The notes: generated by a model from the letters alone, not told the origin. A stretch of 64,000 bases of DNA from Cucumis sativus (GCF_000004075.3 NC_026660.2:29887498-29951497), one strand, 5' to 3'; shown: positions 49,928-62,925, numbered from the stretch's first letter. Numbers and translations: made by a program.

Positions 49928-50602
49928 ACTTTGTTAGAAAAGTTGTGATAGTTTTGTTAGAGAAGTTGTGATAGTTGATTATTAGTAGAGAGAAAAAAAT
50001 ATGAAAACTACATTAATCAAGGTATTAATCAAGATTTAAAAACGATCTAATGAGAAAATGTTCATTTAGGTTTTCGTCCTATCAATTCACTCTAAACACC
50101 GTCACTAAGTGATGTATTTTATCTTTTGTTTTTCTTTTTAGCACTTGCGAGTTCCCCTGCCAAAATTTGAAATCAACAAAAAATTCAAATCTTTGTTATT
50201 ATTATTTTTTTTAATTTAACACAATTCTCACTTTTAAAAAATCAAAGGCAAGATATTGATTGGAAATAAACTAAATTACCAAAAAAAAAAAAACAAAAAA
50301 AAAAAAGTAAATTACCAAAAACTTGTAAAAAACTTGGACATTTGAACAAAAACTAAAATGATATTATCACAACCTTTCACCTACAGAGTTTAAGCTCACA
50401 AAACCACACCAATATAGGGAAAAAGAAATCACAGTTCTTAATTAAACCCCCCCAAAGATAGTAACAACTATCATTCAAACTGCAAAACTTAACTGAATCA
50501 ACGCGTCATGTATGAAGAGGCAACCTGGGAATCTGACTTAAGAAAAAATGCATAAAAATGAACAAGAACATTGGAGTAATGTTTGAAGGCTTTGGTTCCT
50601 GT
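49928..50602. other. Spacer and 3' flank of dehydratase gene
   Basis: Low-complexity DNA with A-rich runs near 50,281; the last 200 bases are probable 3' UTR of the minus-strand gene. Confidence 0.5.
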
Positions 50603-52204
50603 TCAACAATCATGTTGACTGCTAATGGAAACTTTCCGGCTCAGTAGGTGGTGAACATCAAGCTTGCTGATCTTGGAAGCGAGAATGAAGTCGTTTTCAG
50701 TCAGTCCACCTGCCCAAAAGCTAATTAAGTCAGCCGATATCACACACATCTAAGTAAAAACAAACTTGAACAACTTGGGGGGTAAATAAGTCGGGAAATT
50801 AGTTTGGTATGAAAGAAACCAATCTATAAACAAGGTAGATGAATATACAATCTAATGGAAGACAAGAAAAAAGGTTTTCATAGCTTATATTACAACATAG
50901 ATGTGAAAAATTATATAAAATACATTGTTATACTTCAATACAACTTGTTAGCTAAATAGTTATAGAAGTGTTCCCGACGTCCTCGTAACATATTGGTCCC
51001 ATTGAGCCTTCACCCTCTTTTGCGATTTGTTTAGGGGTAAAGAAGACGGGAAGGAACGTATAACATCCTGAATTTGAATTTTTTTTTATAAAACTTTTTA
51101 TACTCACTGTCCGGAAATGTTTTGCCAAATGTCCACATAGTTTTCAAGGATCAGGTCAGCATATTACAAATATAAGACTCGTAAATAATAATATTGTTTC
51201 AACGAACAGGAATTAGTTTGAAATGTTGAGAAAGATGATCTCTTTATGTTGAATAAGTCTTTTACACAGTTTAAAATAGGCCATTGAAAATTACAGAGTG
51301 AAAAGAACAAAACTCATACTTGTATAAGAAAATTGAGTTTTACGTTTAAATTTTAGGGAATTTTATTTAATGCTACATAAAAAACAAGTCTTACCTACTG
51401 CATGTGTCCAGATTTCAATTGTTACATTGTTCCATCCAACTAGATGAAGATCAGGGTGATGGCCTGCATTGAATTCTAGAAATCAGATCTATAGCTCAGT
51501 AAAATTCTGATTCAAGAAAACAGAAACAGAGTGCATGATATATTTGGTAGATGAAAAGCATGATACCTTCTGCCTCTGCAACTTCTGCTATAAGTTGAAA
51601 CAAATCCATTCCTTTAAGAAAACTCTTCACCTTCAGCGATCGCCTCAACTTAAGCTTACTATCTTCATTTACAAGGTTCCAGTCAACCAGCTATAGACAA
51701 TAAAGAGAAATGAATAAATGAAATGAAATTCAATGCAATGCAATGTATAAGATGATAGTTTTAACAAACAGAGATGGACACCACATACCTCTCTAATCAA
51801 ACGTTTTGCTGCATCCTCAGTCATTGGTCGCAAATCATTTGAATTGCAAGGAACACATTTTTTAGTGGTCAAATCTGACACATACAAAATGGTAAATTAT
51901 GTCAGATAGGCAAACTACGTACACAAATTTCAAATATGATGCATATGCAAAACAAGCAGTGTGTTTTGGACATGGGACAGTGAGAAGGCTGCCACAAAAA
52001 GAGATTGACGATAGGATGCACTGGTTGGATTAGTCATCAACTAGGAAAATCTCATGCATAAATAAATAAAAAATCACGTTAACACTTTGCAAAAGCTGCT
52101 CAACACGCACCTTCGCCAGTACAAAGCATTCTAAATCCAGAAAGAGGTTTCCTAGTTGATGGTAAGCCCACATGCTCCCAACATATCCCAGTAATTCGAG
52201 ACAT
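50603..52204 (-). CDS. Pterin-4a-carbinolamine dehydratase (mitochondrial-type)
   Basis: Dehydrates 4a-hydroxytetrahydropterins; in plants PCD-like proteins are linked to pterin recycling and molybdopterin enzymes (family knowledge). Minus-strand exons 52204-52111, 51874-51789, 51690-51567, 51463-51395, 50709-50603; 480 bases, 159 residues. The N-terminal 30 residues are basic and Ser-poor but compatible with an organelle presequence. Then come KKCVPCNSNDLRPMTEDAA, WNLVNEDSKLKLRRSLKVKS, the catalytic EGHHPDLHLVGWNNV (HHP at 103-105), and IEIWTHAVGGLTENDFILA. All family blocks are present. A non-coding first exon near 52,930-53,030 is likely, since an acceptor (TACAG, four bases before ATG) precedes the start. 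Confidence 0.92.
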
Positions 52205-53030
52205 TGGACTGTACACATACACAAATTACCTTTGTCTGAAACTAAAACGAAGCCCATAGTGATGAAACTTTAATACTGTATTGCTATTCATACAAACATC
52301 ACAGTAACTATCCGCTCAAAGAAGGTTGTCCACAATGGCTTCACATGCGGGTTCAACCCAACACATGAGGCTTCAATAATCAGGTATAGGCAAACGCATG
52401 TGTGCAGTGTCCAGAATAAATAAAAAATACGATTCCTAATGTGATAATATGAAAGCAACTAAGGTCATAGGCCATATGCATTCCACTTGAAATTATCAGG
52501 CCACATGTTTTCCGAACACTCAATCCATCAACCAACACACATAATCATCCTTTCTACACCTTTTTTTTTTTATTAATCTTTGATGATCGGACGTCCGGAC
52601 TGTTAATTACGTAAGCCAAACAAAAGAATCGCAGATTAACCACATGCGAAACACTGCGTTTCTCAACCGCTATCGCTCGTTTACAGATTAATAAAGCAAT
52701 CAAATGAGCGAGTCAGACATATAATCAAACACCTAGCATGCAATGAAATTTTAACGCGAAGAATTCCAATAACATAGAGATTCGATTCAAACATCATCAG
52801 CACGTCATCAAATGGTAAACCTAAAGACATTTGAATAGGGAGAAGCGAATCACCGTCCATGAGAGCGAGAGATAGTGTGAAACAGCGACGGAAACGGGAC
52901 CTGCAAAATGTGAAATTAGTGAAAAGAATCAACAGTGAATCGGGTTAGATGATTGTGAAACAACCTTAGCTTTGAAAATCAAGCGCAACGGAGATTGGGA
53001 ACACGGAAACAGAGTCGACATTGGCGATTT

Positions 53031-55080
53031 TTGCCGATAAAAAAGTGTTACGCGAATGTCTCACACCAACCCCAACCTCCAACTTAACACGTGCGCCGAT
53101 GACCGTCAAAATTTGGAATTCATAGCCATACCCGTAGTTTATTTACCTTTCCATTATTTATTTTATTATTATTTTCTTAATTCGATGGATTCGAACTATA
53201 GATTTGTTAATATTAATAAACTCTATTTACCATTTATTTGTTGAGTTAAAATTAAGGTTATTATTCACAAATCTATATTTAGAACATAAACATTTATTAA
53301 AAAAATATAAGAAATTTATGAAGATCCATTCTAATTTGTCAATCCTTAATTTATAGACCATTTATTTAAATTTTGTTTCGTGTTAAGATTTTTAAATTTT
53401 GATAACTCCTAAATGTAATTGGTTGCTTTCTTAATTAGAATGATGATTAGTTTCCTCATATTACAAACGTCACCCAACTCACTAATTATAAACAAAATGA
53501 AATTTCCTATATTTTATATTCATTCAATAAGTTCAGCAACATTTTCATGGATAATCACTATATAGTGAAATTTACTAACCAAGTTAAAAGTTGGTGCAAC
53601 TTTCAATTGAATGTTTGATAGCCAATGAGAGTGTAGATTTTTAAAAAATGAGATGGAGGTTTACGAAATTTCTCTTTGTTAATAATTAGAAAAATAAATT
53701 AATTCGAGGAAAAAGAAATAAAAAAACATTTACCTATGCAGAGAGGTTGGCGAGGGATGGAATTGCGTATTTGCTTTTGGTTTTTTTCTCGAGTCACTCT
53801 CTTTCTAATTTGCACTATGGGTAGGGCACTATTTATAGGAGTCAAGTAAATCTAATGGTATTTGGTAAATCTTTCATTTATTTATCTTTGAGGTACTGTG
53901 AATCTAATTAAGTTGTATTTTTAAAAAACGAAAAATAATTATTTGAATTTTAAATTAATTTTGCTTTGATAAACAGAATTAATATATTATTTTCATCTCT
54001 TTAAATATGGCTTGTGGATATCGATAAAAATATAAAACGTAAGCTTTTTTTTTTTAATTAAATTAAAATGTTTGTTTCACAACTTTTTTTGTTATTTTTA
54101 ATTTAAAAACTTTATGAAAAGCTTGGTTCCTCTGCCAAAGTTGGGTAGAAATATAATATTGTTTATTTCAATGTAAATTTTTATCAAGTGTTTAGGGATG
54201 GCATTATAGACATGAAAATTAATTTATGGACTGTCATTATTTCAAATAAATACTATTATAATATATATGAGTTATAATAAAAATATTTGATTAAAATACC
54301 ATATTGTTATTTGTCATTTGAAATTTGGTAAGTACTTTGAATTCTAATAAATCTTTAAATTGAGACATTTTAGTTAACTTTTATTGAAATTGATTAAATA
54401 ATCTCAATAAATTTCATGCAAATGCAAAATATATTTTAAATTATATAGTGATAGTGTTAATAAAAAAAGAATAAAAATTACAATAAACATGTAATAGAAA
54501 TTAAATTTAATATTTATCAAAATTACATTGACGGAAATTAAACATTTAAAAATAAATGATCTAAAATTGAAGAAACTCCCCACACACAAAAATTGTGATA
54601 TTTCAACCTAAATAATTTTAATAATATTAGAAACTTTGGAAAGAGTTAGATTAATTTGATTTTTTAAATGCATAATCGGAAGTCAATTCAGACCAAAAAT
54701 ACATACGAAAATTAATTAAATTACATAATTAGATTTAAAATAATTAAGTATATAACAATATTTAAAAAAGTTACAAATTTATTAAAATGCACGTATCAAC
54801 CATCAAAATTTATAGATAAAAATGATAGACTTTGCGATATTTATATTTATTTTTTAAAATATTGATACATCCACTAATAATTATTGTTAAAATTACTACC
54901 CATTACCATTAACCAAAATAAAACCAACCATTTTCACTATTTTCCTTATTATTGGTGTTAAAAATAATAAATAAAAACCAAAAAACCTCTCTTCCACTAC
55001 GATTTAATTGGGATTCGGAGGTAAGTGGAAACAATAGTTAGAAAGGCGCCACAACCTGACCCCTGAGAGAGCTACGATAC
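53031..55080. other. AT-rich intergenic region
   Basis: Promoter side of the dehydratase gene and a long AT-rich spacer. On the minus strand a TATAAATAG box (53,829-53,837) and a donor-like GCATAG|GTAAAT near 53,733 look like an isolated promoter and short leader with no coding exon found. Confidence 0.45.
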
Positions 55081-55223
55081 GAGCGACAGGGGAAAAAAGG
55101 TGGGTCGCGTCCTGTCAACGCAACCGAGCAATTCTTCCCCCTCTCTTCGTTTTTTCCTCCCCCAGCTTATAGCGAAATCATTCAACTCTACTTCTACTAA
55201 CTGCTACCTCCTTCCTCGAAACA

Positions 55224-58200
55224 ATGGTAATTTCCCCTATTTCACTTTCCTGTTTTCGATTCATCTCTACTGTCTCCAAACCCTGCAGTTTCCAATTTAA
55301 TCAAATGCTGCTTCAACTTAATTTTACATTTTATTATTATTGTTATTATTATTTTTGCTTATATTTGCTTTTTATTCATTCGAACTACGGTGAATTCAAT
55401 GCGGAGTTCTCCGTTTTGCTTCAGTAATATTTATTCCGCTCCTAATTAGGGGTTTATCTTTTATGTAAAGTGTTTTTTTTTTCTTGTGTTCGTCCTTAAA
55501 TAGTAAATTAGTAATTGTATTTGCACGTACAAGAATTCTTAGAATTAGGTTTTTCGATATCCGTGGGTGTCCGGACAACCCACTGAGCCTATACCACATC
55601 TGGGCGTCAAGGAAACACCTCGAAAATTAAATTGTTAAGTAGGTGACCACCATAGGTTGTGATTAAATTAGATTCTGATAGTCCATTTCCAGGTGAAATA
55701 TGTGAGCCACTATATCTATAGAGTATAGACAAGCTGAAGCGCACTCTACGCATTGAATAGTTGGTGGTTTTTGGATTTGAGAAATATTCATGTGATAAAT
55801 TTATGTTCACGAATCACGCTGCAGTTTGTGCTAAATGAAGTGCGCCGTAGGTTGCTTTATCTATATCTCATTAACGGGTTACGGTGAAAAGGGTTGTTTA
55901 TTTTATGTATGTATGACAAAATATTTTACCCTCATGTAGAATGATCCAGAACTAGAAGCAATCAGGCAGAGAAGAATGCAGGAACTCATGGCCCAGCGTG
56001 GCATGGTAAGCTGTAATTCTTTTGTTTGCATGCGTAGTCATTGCTTACATTTTACTTGTTCATGGACATCTTTGCTGACTTCTAATTATGATCAGGGGAG
56101 CCAAAATAATCCTGAACAACAGAAGGCCCAGGAAGAAGCTAGGAGGTTCTTAATTTCATTTTCATTATTTTGCAGTTGATTTTTAGTTACCACTTCTATT
56201 ATTCAAGTTCTTCTTTTTTAATATGCATATCATAACAACTACTTTCACTTTCAGTGAAGCAGAGGAACGTAGGCAAATGATGCTGAGTCAGATTCTGTCA
56301 ATGCAAGCCAGAGAAAGACGTAAGTTGAAACGTGAAAGTTATTTATTCTTGAACTTTGGAGTAATCTAGTTTCTTTTATCTATGTGTTTTATGCGATCTG
56401 TGATTGTGTCAATATGGATCTTTTCCTTCCTATTTTTGTTTGAAATTTTGGATCCGATTCAAATCCTGAGTTATTCATGAACTTAATGTAATTTATTGTG
56501 TAGTTGAATATTGTATTTACTCGGTGACCTACGTGTCTGAATAGTGTGTGATCATGGAATTTCGAAAACTAGCTGATTCAATCATTTACTAGACTTGGAA
56601 GTAACTGTAGGTGTAAGGTTAGTACAATAAGTTTGGTGGCTGCTCTTAGTAGGAATTTGGAATTAAGGTAGCAGAAGGATCTTTTAAGAGAAAATTAGGA
56701 ATTTATGGAGATTTCAATACACGGGTTACCGTAGTCCTTAAAAATGAGACATACTCAACGACTAACTAAAGAGATCATGAGTTCAGTCAATGGTGGCCGC
56801 CTACTTAGGAATTAATTTTCTACGAGATTACTTGACATCCAATTGTTGTAAGGTCAGGCGGGTTGTTTCGTGAGATTAGTCGAGCTACGTGTAAGCTAGT
56901 CCGTACACTTGCGGATATAAAAAATTTCAGCTTTCATTCTGTCTAGAAGTGAAAAGGAGTTCTGTTATTTCCCTTCATGTACAAATCGCTTGAGTTGGCT
57001 TATTTAGAAGAAAGTCAGAGAAACTTTTGTTGGCTGTGGATTTAAGAGTGCAAAGGTTCTCATGCTTAATGCAACAGGACCATTGTATAACTCCCTGTGA
57101 CTAGGTAGGAACCTTTATATATTTATTTTTTCCCATGAGAAGTGGTGTATGGAGTAGGATGAAGCTTTGGTCGCAGCTAAGTTTATCGTTATTGTTAGTT
57201 CAATTTTAATCTACTTTGGCATGGTCCATGGACTTGGCTGGGAGCATGTTTGACCCTTCTACTTTTCACTGTCTTGATGTTAAAGTATTGATATATAATT
57301 AAATTTACCATAACCCATCAGCTTAAACTTTTGGGTTGATTGGTGATTTTGTCTCGGTATTGAAGCAGAAAATCATTTATTTGAACCCCTGTAGTGTCAT
57401 TTCTTCTCGAATTAATATTGGTTTGTACTTGTTAGGTTTTCTACAAATTATCAACTCTACAAATGAGGGGGAGTGCTAGCATTGATTGAATTTAAATTTT
57501 CATAAACTATCGACTTAAGCTTTTAAGTTGATTGTGATCTAGCAAGTGAAACATATTAGATCATATAATTATTGTTCATTGTTTCACAGCTATATTTTGA
57601 GGCTTTACCATGATTAAGTTTACATCAGTTGTTTCTAGCTCTTACTTTTTTCTTTTTTTTATCAATGGTTGAAATTTGTACAAGAGCTTAAGATATCAAT
57701 CTTTTTTTATGCTTATTTTTATTTATTGATTTTAAATTAATTATAATAATAACAAACCAATTTTACAAGAGATGACATTGAACAAAATAAAGGGTTGGAT
57801 CATACAATAATTCAGGCCAAAAGCCCCAAAAGGAGTCCAAATTAAAATTTTTGTTCCTTGTTTAACAATTAATTTGTATATTATTATTTCTCAACAGTAA
57901 AGTTGAATACCTGTCAATTGTACTTTCTGCAACTGAGTAGATTTGTGGTTTTTGCATTGAGACCGTTGACTATACAACATAGTTCTCAAAAAAGGTTACT
58001 GAACTAAAAGTATAAAGATTTTGGGTATTCTTTTTTTGTTGAATTTTTTATGTTACTAGACCTGAATTTACCTCCAGCCTTATTTTGGAAAGGTAGTAGT
58101 CATTCTCGTCAAGCTGATTTACTATTAGCTGCCGGTGGAATGGGAAAGTTATGCCCCAGTTCGTGATTCTTGCATTTAGTGATTTAGGTTACTAGCTATT

Positions 58201-58639
58201 TTGTCCTATTCATTTTTTTTTTCTGTGCTTTTATGCAGTTTCTCGAATTGCATTGGTTAAACCTGAGAAGGCACGAGGTGTCGAAGATGTTATACTGAGA
58301 GCTGCACAGATGGGGCAAATTGTAGAGAAGGTACGGTAGTATATTGTTTTAGTTTCTCTGGCAAAATTGTTACACCTACATTTAATTTAGAATATGATGA
58401 AACCAGTATGAATGGAAGTTGAAAGAACGGATTTTACCATTTCTTTTTAGGTCTCTGAAGAGAGGCTTATTACATTGCTAGAACAAATCAACAATCAGAC
58501 CACAAAACAGACGAAAGTCACTGTGAGTTCTCATTACTCTATAGGTGTCTGCTGAAATATGGCATATTGTCCTAACGGTCTTCATATATTTACCATACAG
58601 ATACAAAGGCGTCGAAGCGTTCTAGAGGATGACGATTAG
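55224..58639 (+). CDS. PDCD5: PDCD5 / double-stranded DNA-binding domain protein
   Basis: Small conserved eukaryote/archaeal DNA-binding protein associated with programmed cell death in animals; plant role poorly known. Exons 55224-55226 (ATG only), 55940-56005, 56096-56145, 56255-56319, 58239-58330, 58451-58522, 58601-58639; 387 bases, 128 residues, the usual length. Diagnostic blocks: NDPELEAIRQRRMQELMAQ, ERRQMMLSQILSMQARERLS, RIALVKPEKARGVEDVILRA, AQMGQIVEKVSEERLITLL, QTTKQTKVTIQRRR and an acidic end. Introns 1 and 4 carry transposable-element remnants (two SINEs and a miniature LTR element) but all splice sites are intact. Confidence 0.96.
55550..55745 (-). mobile_element. Au-type SINE, minus orientation, internally deleted
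   Basis: In PDCD5 intron 1. On the minus strand it reads CTATGGTGGTCACCTA, GTTTCCTTGACGCCCAGATG, GTGGGTTGTCCGGACAC and CACGGATATC plus an A stretch, in the order I remember for the Au SINE family. Relative to the copy at 56,735 it lacks about 35 bases between GGTTGT and CCGGACAC. Left boundary is the T stretch at 55,550; right boundary approximate. Confidence 0.65.
56735..56924 (+). mobile_element. Au-type SINE, plus orientation
   Basis: In PDCD5 intron 4. Contains GAGTTCAGTCAATGGTGGCC (B-box region), CTTGACATCCAATTGTTG, GGTCAGGCGGGTTGTTTCGT, GAGATTAGTCGAGCTACG and CTTGCGGATATAAAAAA, following the Au SINE body. About 190 bases with a short A-rich tail. Confidence 0.7.
57279..57540 (+). mobile_element. 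Miniature LTR (TRIM-like) remnant
   Basis: In PDCD5 intron 4. Two related direct repeats (57,279-57,349 and 57,474-57,540) both start TG and carry CTTAA.CTTTT..GTTGATTG. After the first comes CGGTATTGAAGC, a degraded form of the usual Met-tRNA primer site TGGTATCAGAGC; before the second comes a purine tract GAGGGGGAG. That order (LTR, PBS, PPT, LTR) is diagnostic of a TRIM. Repeats differ at many bases, so it is old. Confidence 0.6.
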
Positions 58640-61467
58640 CAAGTGAGATGAATTGCATACCTTATATGATATAATGCATATACCAGCAGTCTTGGTTGTA
58701 TGTTTATTGCTCGCGTGATACAGTATCTACCTTTTTATCTATTACTCTGCTGCGTTATTTTATGGGGATATTCTCACGTCAGAATGCTAGAGCTCCTCGG
58801 AGTTAGCTGTTATTACTCCATTGTTGCGGCTATATTTGCCAAACTATTAAGTACCAACCTTGAAATATTATTTTACTTTCTAATTTGTGATTGTTAAAGT
58901 GGAATTGATTTTCTTTCAATTCTGAGTGTGAGTGTTTTAATCTAGAGATTGATCTGATCTGTCGCTGTTTGATGCAATCCACACAAATTTGAAACCATTG
59001 AATGCAGCTCTCGATAAAGTGTTTCTTTGAATTACTGTTTATAAGTTGAGTGATGAAAGTGCATTTAGTACCATCTTCTGTTTCAATATAATTGGAGAAG
59101 TTAAGAAGTGCAAATCTATATAACAAGAAAAAGAAAGAAAGGAAACTGGAAAAGAAGTCTATTTTTCTGGAGGGAAACATAGATGTAACAAATGTTTAGT
59201 ACTTAAGCTATATAAATTAGGCCCATCACTTAAAAGAGAGCACTTGCTCTTGTCTTTTTGTTATGATTTTTCTCTTTCTATTAGTTTATGATTTGTGATG
59301 TGAAATGTTTATTTTGATAATACCAAGTCACATCATTCCATTTATGCTCTTGATGTGGAAACTTTTGATTGAAAGCATGGATATGGATCTCTGTATATGA
59401 AAAAGATAAGGTATTGGAAAAGGATAGTAAAAAATTCCTCACAAAAGAAGAATATTCCTGGTTTTTATGTCAAATATTCCTATCTATTTCATACAAAAAA
59501 AATGGACGTAGTAATTGCATATGGTTACTTTATAATGCATTCTGCCTTTAATTATCTTCACCAATTAATGTAGAAAAATGATATTAATTCAAAATTAAGT
59601 TAAAGAACCATAATTTATTTATTTTGGTTGTAGTTTCAAATATTCAATTTTAGTTTTTACCCTTTTATTCAATCTTAATTTTAACTTTAGTTCATCAAAA
59701 TTAATTTTTATTGAATATACAATGTTTACTAAATTTAAGATTTATTAAAGATACAATATAAAAATATTTGTAACAATTTTTATGCTTGAGTTGAGGCTTT
59801 AGTTTTACATTTTGAAATCTTGTTGGACCTTTTTAATTATTGACCATTAATTTAATACAAATATAACATGGCACCCGAAAAGTAACCTTTAAAATTTGTT
59901 CTTTTTGTTCTTTAATATATATATATATTTTTTGTTATGGTTGAGTTGAACTTGTAACAGGTGAGTGGAAATGTGTAAATATTTCATTGACTTTTTTTAT
60001 AATAAATAAATTAATTAAAGTTTAGAATATAACTTATGGTTAGTAACAGCTTTCAGGTGTATTTGTTTCAAATTTTCAATGTTTAATTTTGAATTTAAGT
60101 CATCTTGAAAAGAGAGGAAAAAAAAAAAAAAAAACAATTTGTTAGTCCCTGAAAGTTGTTTTCAAAAATATTTTAGGCTGTTTTTCATATTAAAAATTAA
60201 ATAAATTGCCAAATAACCTATTAGTTTCAAATTTTAATTTTCATAAAAAAATTACCCATAATTTTGGGGAAACTTTTTATATTGGAAGAACGAAATTGTT
60301 ACAAATTGAAAAAAAAAAATTATAGGTTAAATTGTTGTATACTAAAGTTTTGAAATTGAATTATTAAAAAAAAAAATCAGAGAAGATAATTAAAATTAGC
60401 TATTTGTTATATGCAATATGATTACAACCTTCTAAAGGAAGAAAAACTAGATGTTCTTTTAACCACTAATTATGGTGTCTTTAAACCATGATTAGTTGTT
60501 GATCAATTTTGAAGTGTTTTTTCTTTTATCTAATTTAGATTTTCTCTATTTTATTGTTATTATTGATTTAGAGTGGGATTCAGTGTATCTTAATATCAAT
60601 ATTTTGTATATTAATTTTGAAACCAATACGTTATTCTCATTTAAAATGATATTAAAATCTAGAGATGGAAACATTAACAAACATTAATTTATTAAGGACT
60701 GCGTCTATAATATATTCAAATTAATAAAATTCAATGAAAATGACTGATTACTACATATTTGATATAACAAAGTAAGATTCTTCAATTAGATACTGTATAT
60801 AATTAAAATAATAATAACTCTAAACCTCAAAGTATGTATTTTTTTGGGGGGAGGAAACGTATTTTTTTAGTTGAACAACTACAAACGCTATAATTTAAGC
60901 TCCTACTTTTTTTTCTTCAATTAAATTATATTTATAATTTCAACTTTAGTTAAGATTAGATCAATTATAGTTGAGTGAGTTGATAGAAAAAAATAAACAT
61001 ATTCTAACTTATAAGATTATTTAATTTGTATGATAAATTTTATTTTGCAAGTGGTTATGTGATGTAACTTTTTGGTTTTCTAAATTTTGAGATTTGTATT
61101 TATTTGGATAGTGTTAATATGTTACAAATACATCATTTTTAAGAATTTAACCATGAATGGGTTATAAATTTGAAGTTCATTATGTATGTAAAATGGGAAA
61201 CATTAAATTTTACATGAATTTGAAAACTAAACTAAAGATGGTTTCATGTGTTCCAAAAAGGAAAAGGAAAAGGAAAAAAAAGAAGAAAAAAGAATGATAT
61301 TTATGTGGCTGTAGTTTATATATTTTATGATAAAAACAAAAGAGGGAAGGAGAAGAGGGAAGAAATGCGATTCCCAATCACAGATTACATAACGTTGTCT
61401 TCACAGGTTGGGTTGGGCGATCCGTTGTCAATGATCAATCATCTGCCCCTTGCAAATGGCGCGTGAA
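58640..61467. other. AT-rich intergenic region
   Basis: Probable PDCD5 3' UTR, then more than 2 kb of AT-rich DNA. Short open frames here look non-coding. Confidence 0.55.
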
Positions 61468-61554
61468 ATGGATTTCTTCTTCCTTTTTATCCGATCCCTT
61501 CTTCTTCTTCTTCCTCTGTTTTCTCTTTTTCTTTCTATTTTCTGTTTTCTGTAA
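61468..61554 (+). CDS. Possible upstream ORF of the K+ channel gene
   Basis: ATG-initiated 28-codon frame encoding an almost entirely hydrophobic Phe/Leu-rich peptide, in the probable leader of the channel gene and in a different frame. Translation is unproven. Confidence 0.25.
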   Translation: MDFFFLFIRSLLLLLPLFSLFLSIFCFL

Positions 61555-61795
61555 TGTAATAATCCAACTGGGTTTCCTCCATTTTTCAACATTTTCAAAC
61601 CTTTCAGCTTCTGGGTCCCAACAAAATACTTCTCTCTTCCTTGTTAACTCCCATTTGAGCTCTCACTTTCTTCATTTGACTTGGAATTCATTCCTCAAAA
61701 TCCCTCCCCTGCCTCGGTTTCATTTTGACGTTCTTTGTTTCTGCAAGCCTGCTGGTTGTATTTTGTTCTCACAGGTCAACCATCCCCACATCTCA

Positions 61796-62925
61796 ATGGA
61801 GAAGGAGCCTCTTCTTCCATATCTAAGCCCAAGAGGGAAACCGTCTCCCATACCTCCTCAATTATGTCCACTTCCTGAAAACGATGAAATTACTCTGCCT
61901 ATGACGCCCACGGAGTTCAAAGACCGCTTGATCTTTGGTCCTTCATCGTCCCCACAAGACGCTTCTCCTATATTCGACGCTTTGACGCTATCTCTTTCCT
62001 CTTCGAGACCTTCTGCTTCATCTTCTCTTCAAGACCCATCTACACCTTTGGACCCAAGATCACAATCGCAGTCTCAACAGGCGTGGCTTGTGGATTCCAA
62101 TTATACATGGCCCAAAAGCAACCTCCATCGCTCCAGAACTGCACCTGCCATGGCGGTCATCAACGATGTCAATCATTCGCAGGAGCCCAAGCCACAGTTT
62201 GGTAAACAGTCTATTATCCGCCAAGCGGTTGTTCTTCTAATTGTTTACTTATCATTGGGTGTGCTTATCTATTGGTTAAATCGTGATAATTTTTCGGCTC
62301 AAGAGACTCATCCTGTGGTCGATGCATTGTACTTTTGTATTGTAACGATGTGCACTATTGGGTATGGAGATATTACCCCCAATAGTACGTCGACAAAGTT
62401 GTTCTCAGTATTGTTTGTGTTGGTGGGATTTGGGTTTATAGATATATTGCTCTCTGGAATGGTTAGTTATGTGCTTGATTTGCAGGAGAGTTATTTGTTG
62501 AGGAATGTAAAGAGGGGGGTGAAGCGTGAATCTGGGAAGTCCTATATAATTGATGTGAAGAAGGGAAGAATGAGGATTAGAATGAAGGTGGCATTGGCCT
62601 TAGGTGTTGTGATCCTTTGTATAGGGGTTGGCATGGGTGTTATGCATTTTGTTGAGAACCTGGGATGGTTGGATTCATTTTATCTTTCAGTTATGTCTGT
62701 CACAACAGTTGGATATGGTGATCAGGCATTCAAGTCGATGACTGGTCGGATTTTTGCTTCAATCTGGTTGCTTGTATCGACCCTTGCTGTTGCTCGGGCC
62801 TTCCTTTATTTAGCGGAGGCAAGAGTAGATAAGCGGCATAGGATGATGGCAAAATGGATACTTGGTCAAGATATGACCGTTTCTGAGTTTCTTGCTGCTG
62901 ATATTGACAACAATGGCTTTGTGAG
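61796..62925 (+). CDS. TPK: Two-pore K+ channel, TPK type (first exon, 3' end outside window)
   Basis: Tandem-pore K+ channel of plant endomembranes (vacuole or thylakoid in known members). Exon 1 encodes 376 residues plus two bases; first in-frame ATG is 61,796. The N-terminus has a 14-3-3 binding motif, RSRTAP at 112-117. Four membrane segments: about 140-160, 205-227, 263-284 and 320-340. Two pore loops carry the K+ filters CTIGYGD (187-192) and TTVGYGD (304-309). The C-terminal end DIDNNGFV starts an EF-hand calcium site and stops at the donor AG|GTACGC at 62,926. The rest of the EF-hands must lie downstream; I found no matching exon before 64,000. Likely TPK3/TPK5 subtype, less certain. 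Confidence 0.93.

Noticed and set aside
61463-61795. N-terminal extension of the K+ channel frame upstream of 61,796
   Set aside because: No ATG occurs in that stretch in this frame; the family N-terminus fits MEKEPLLPYL.
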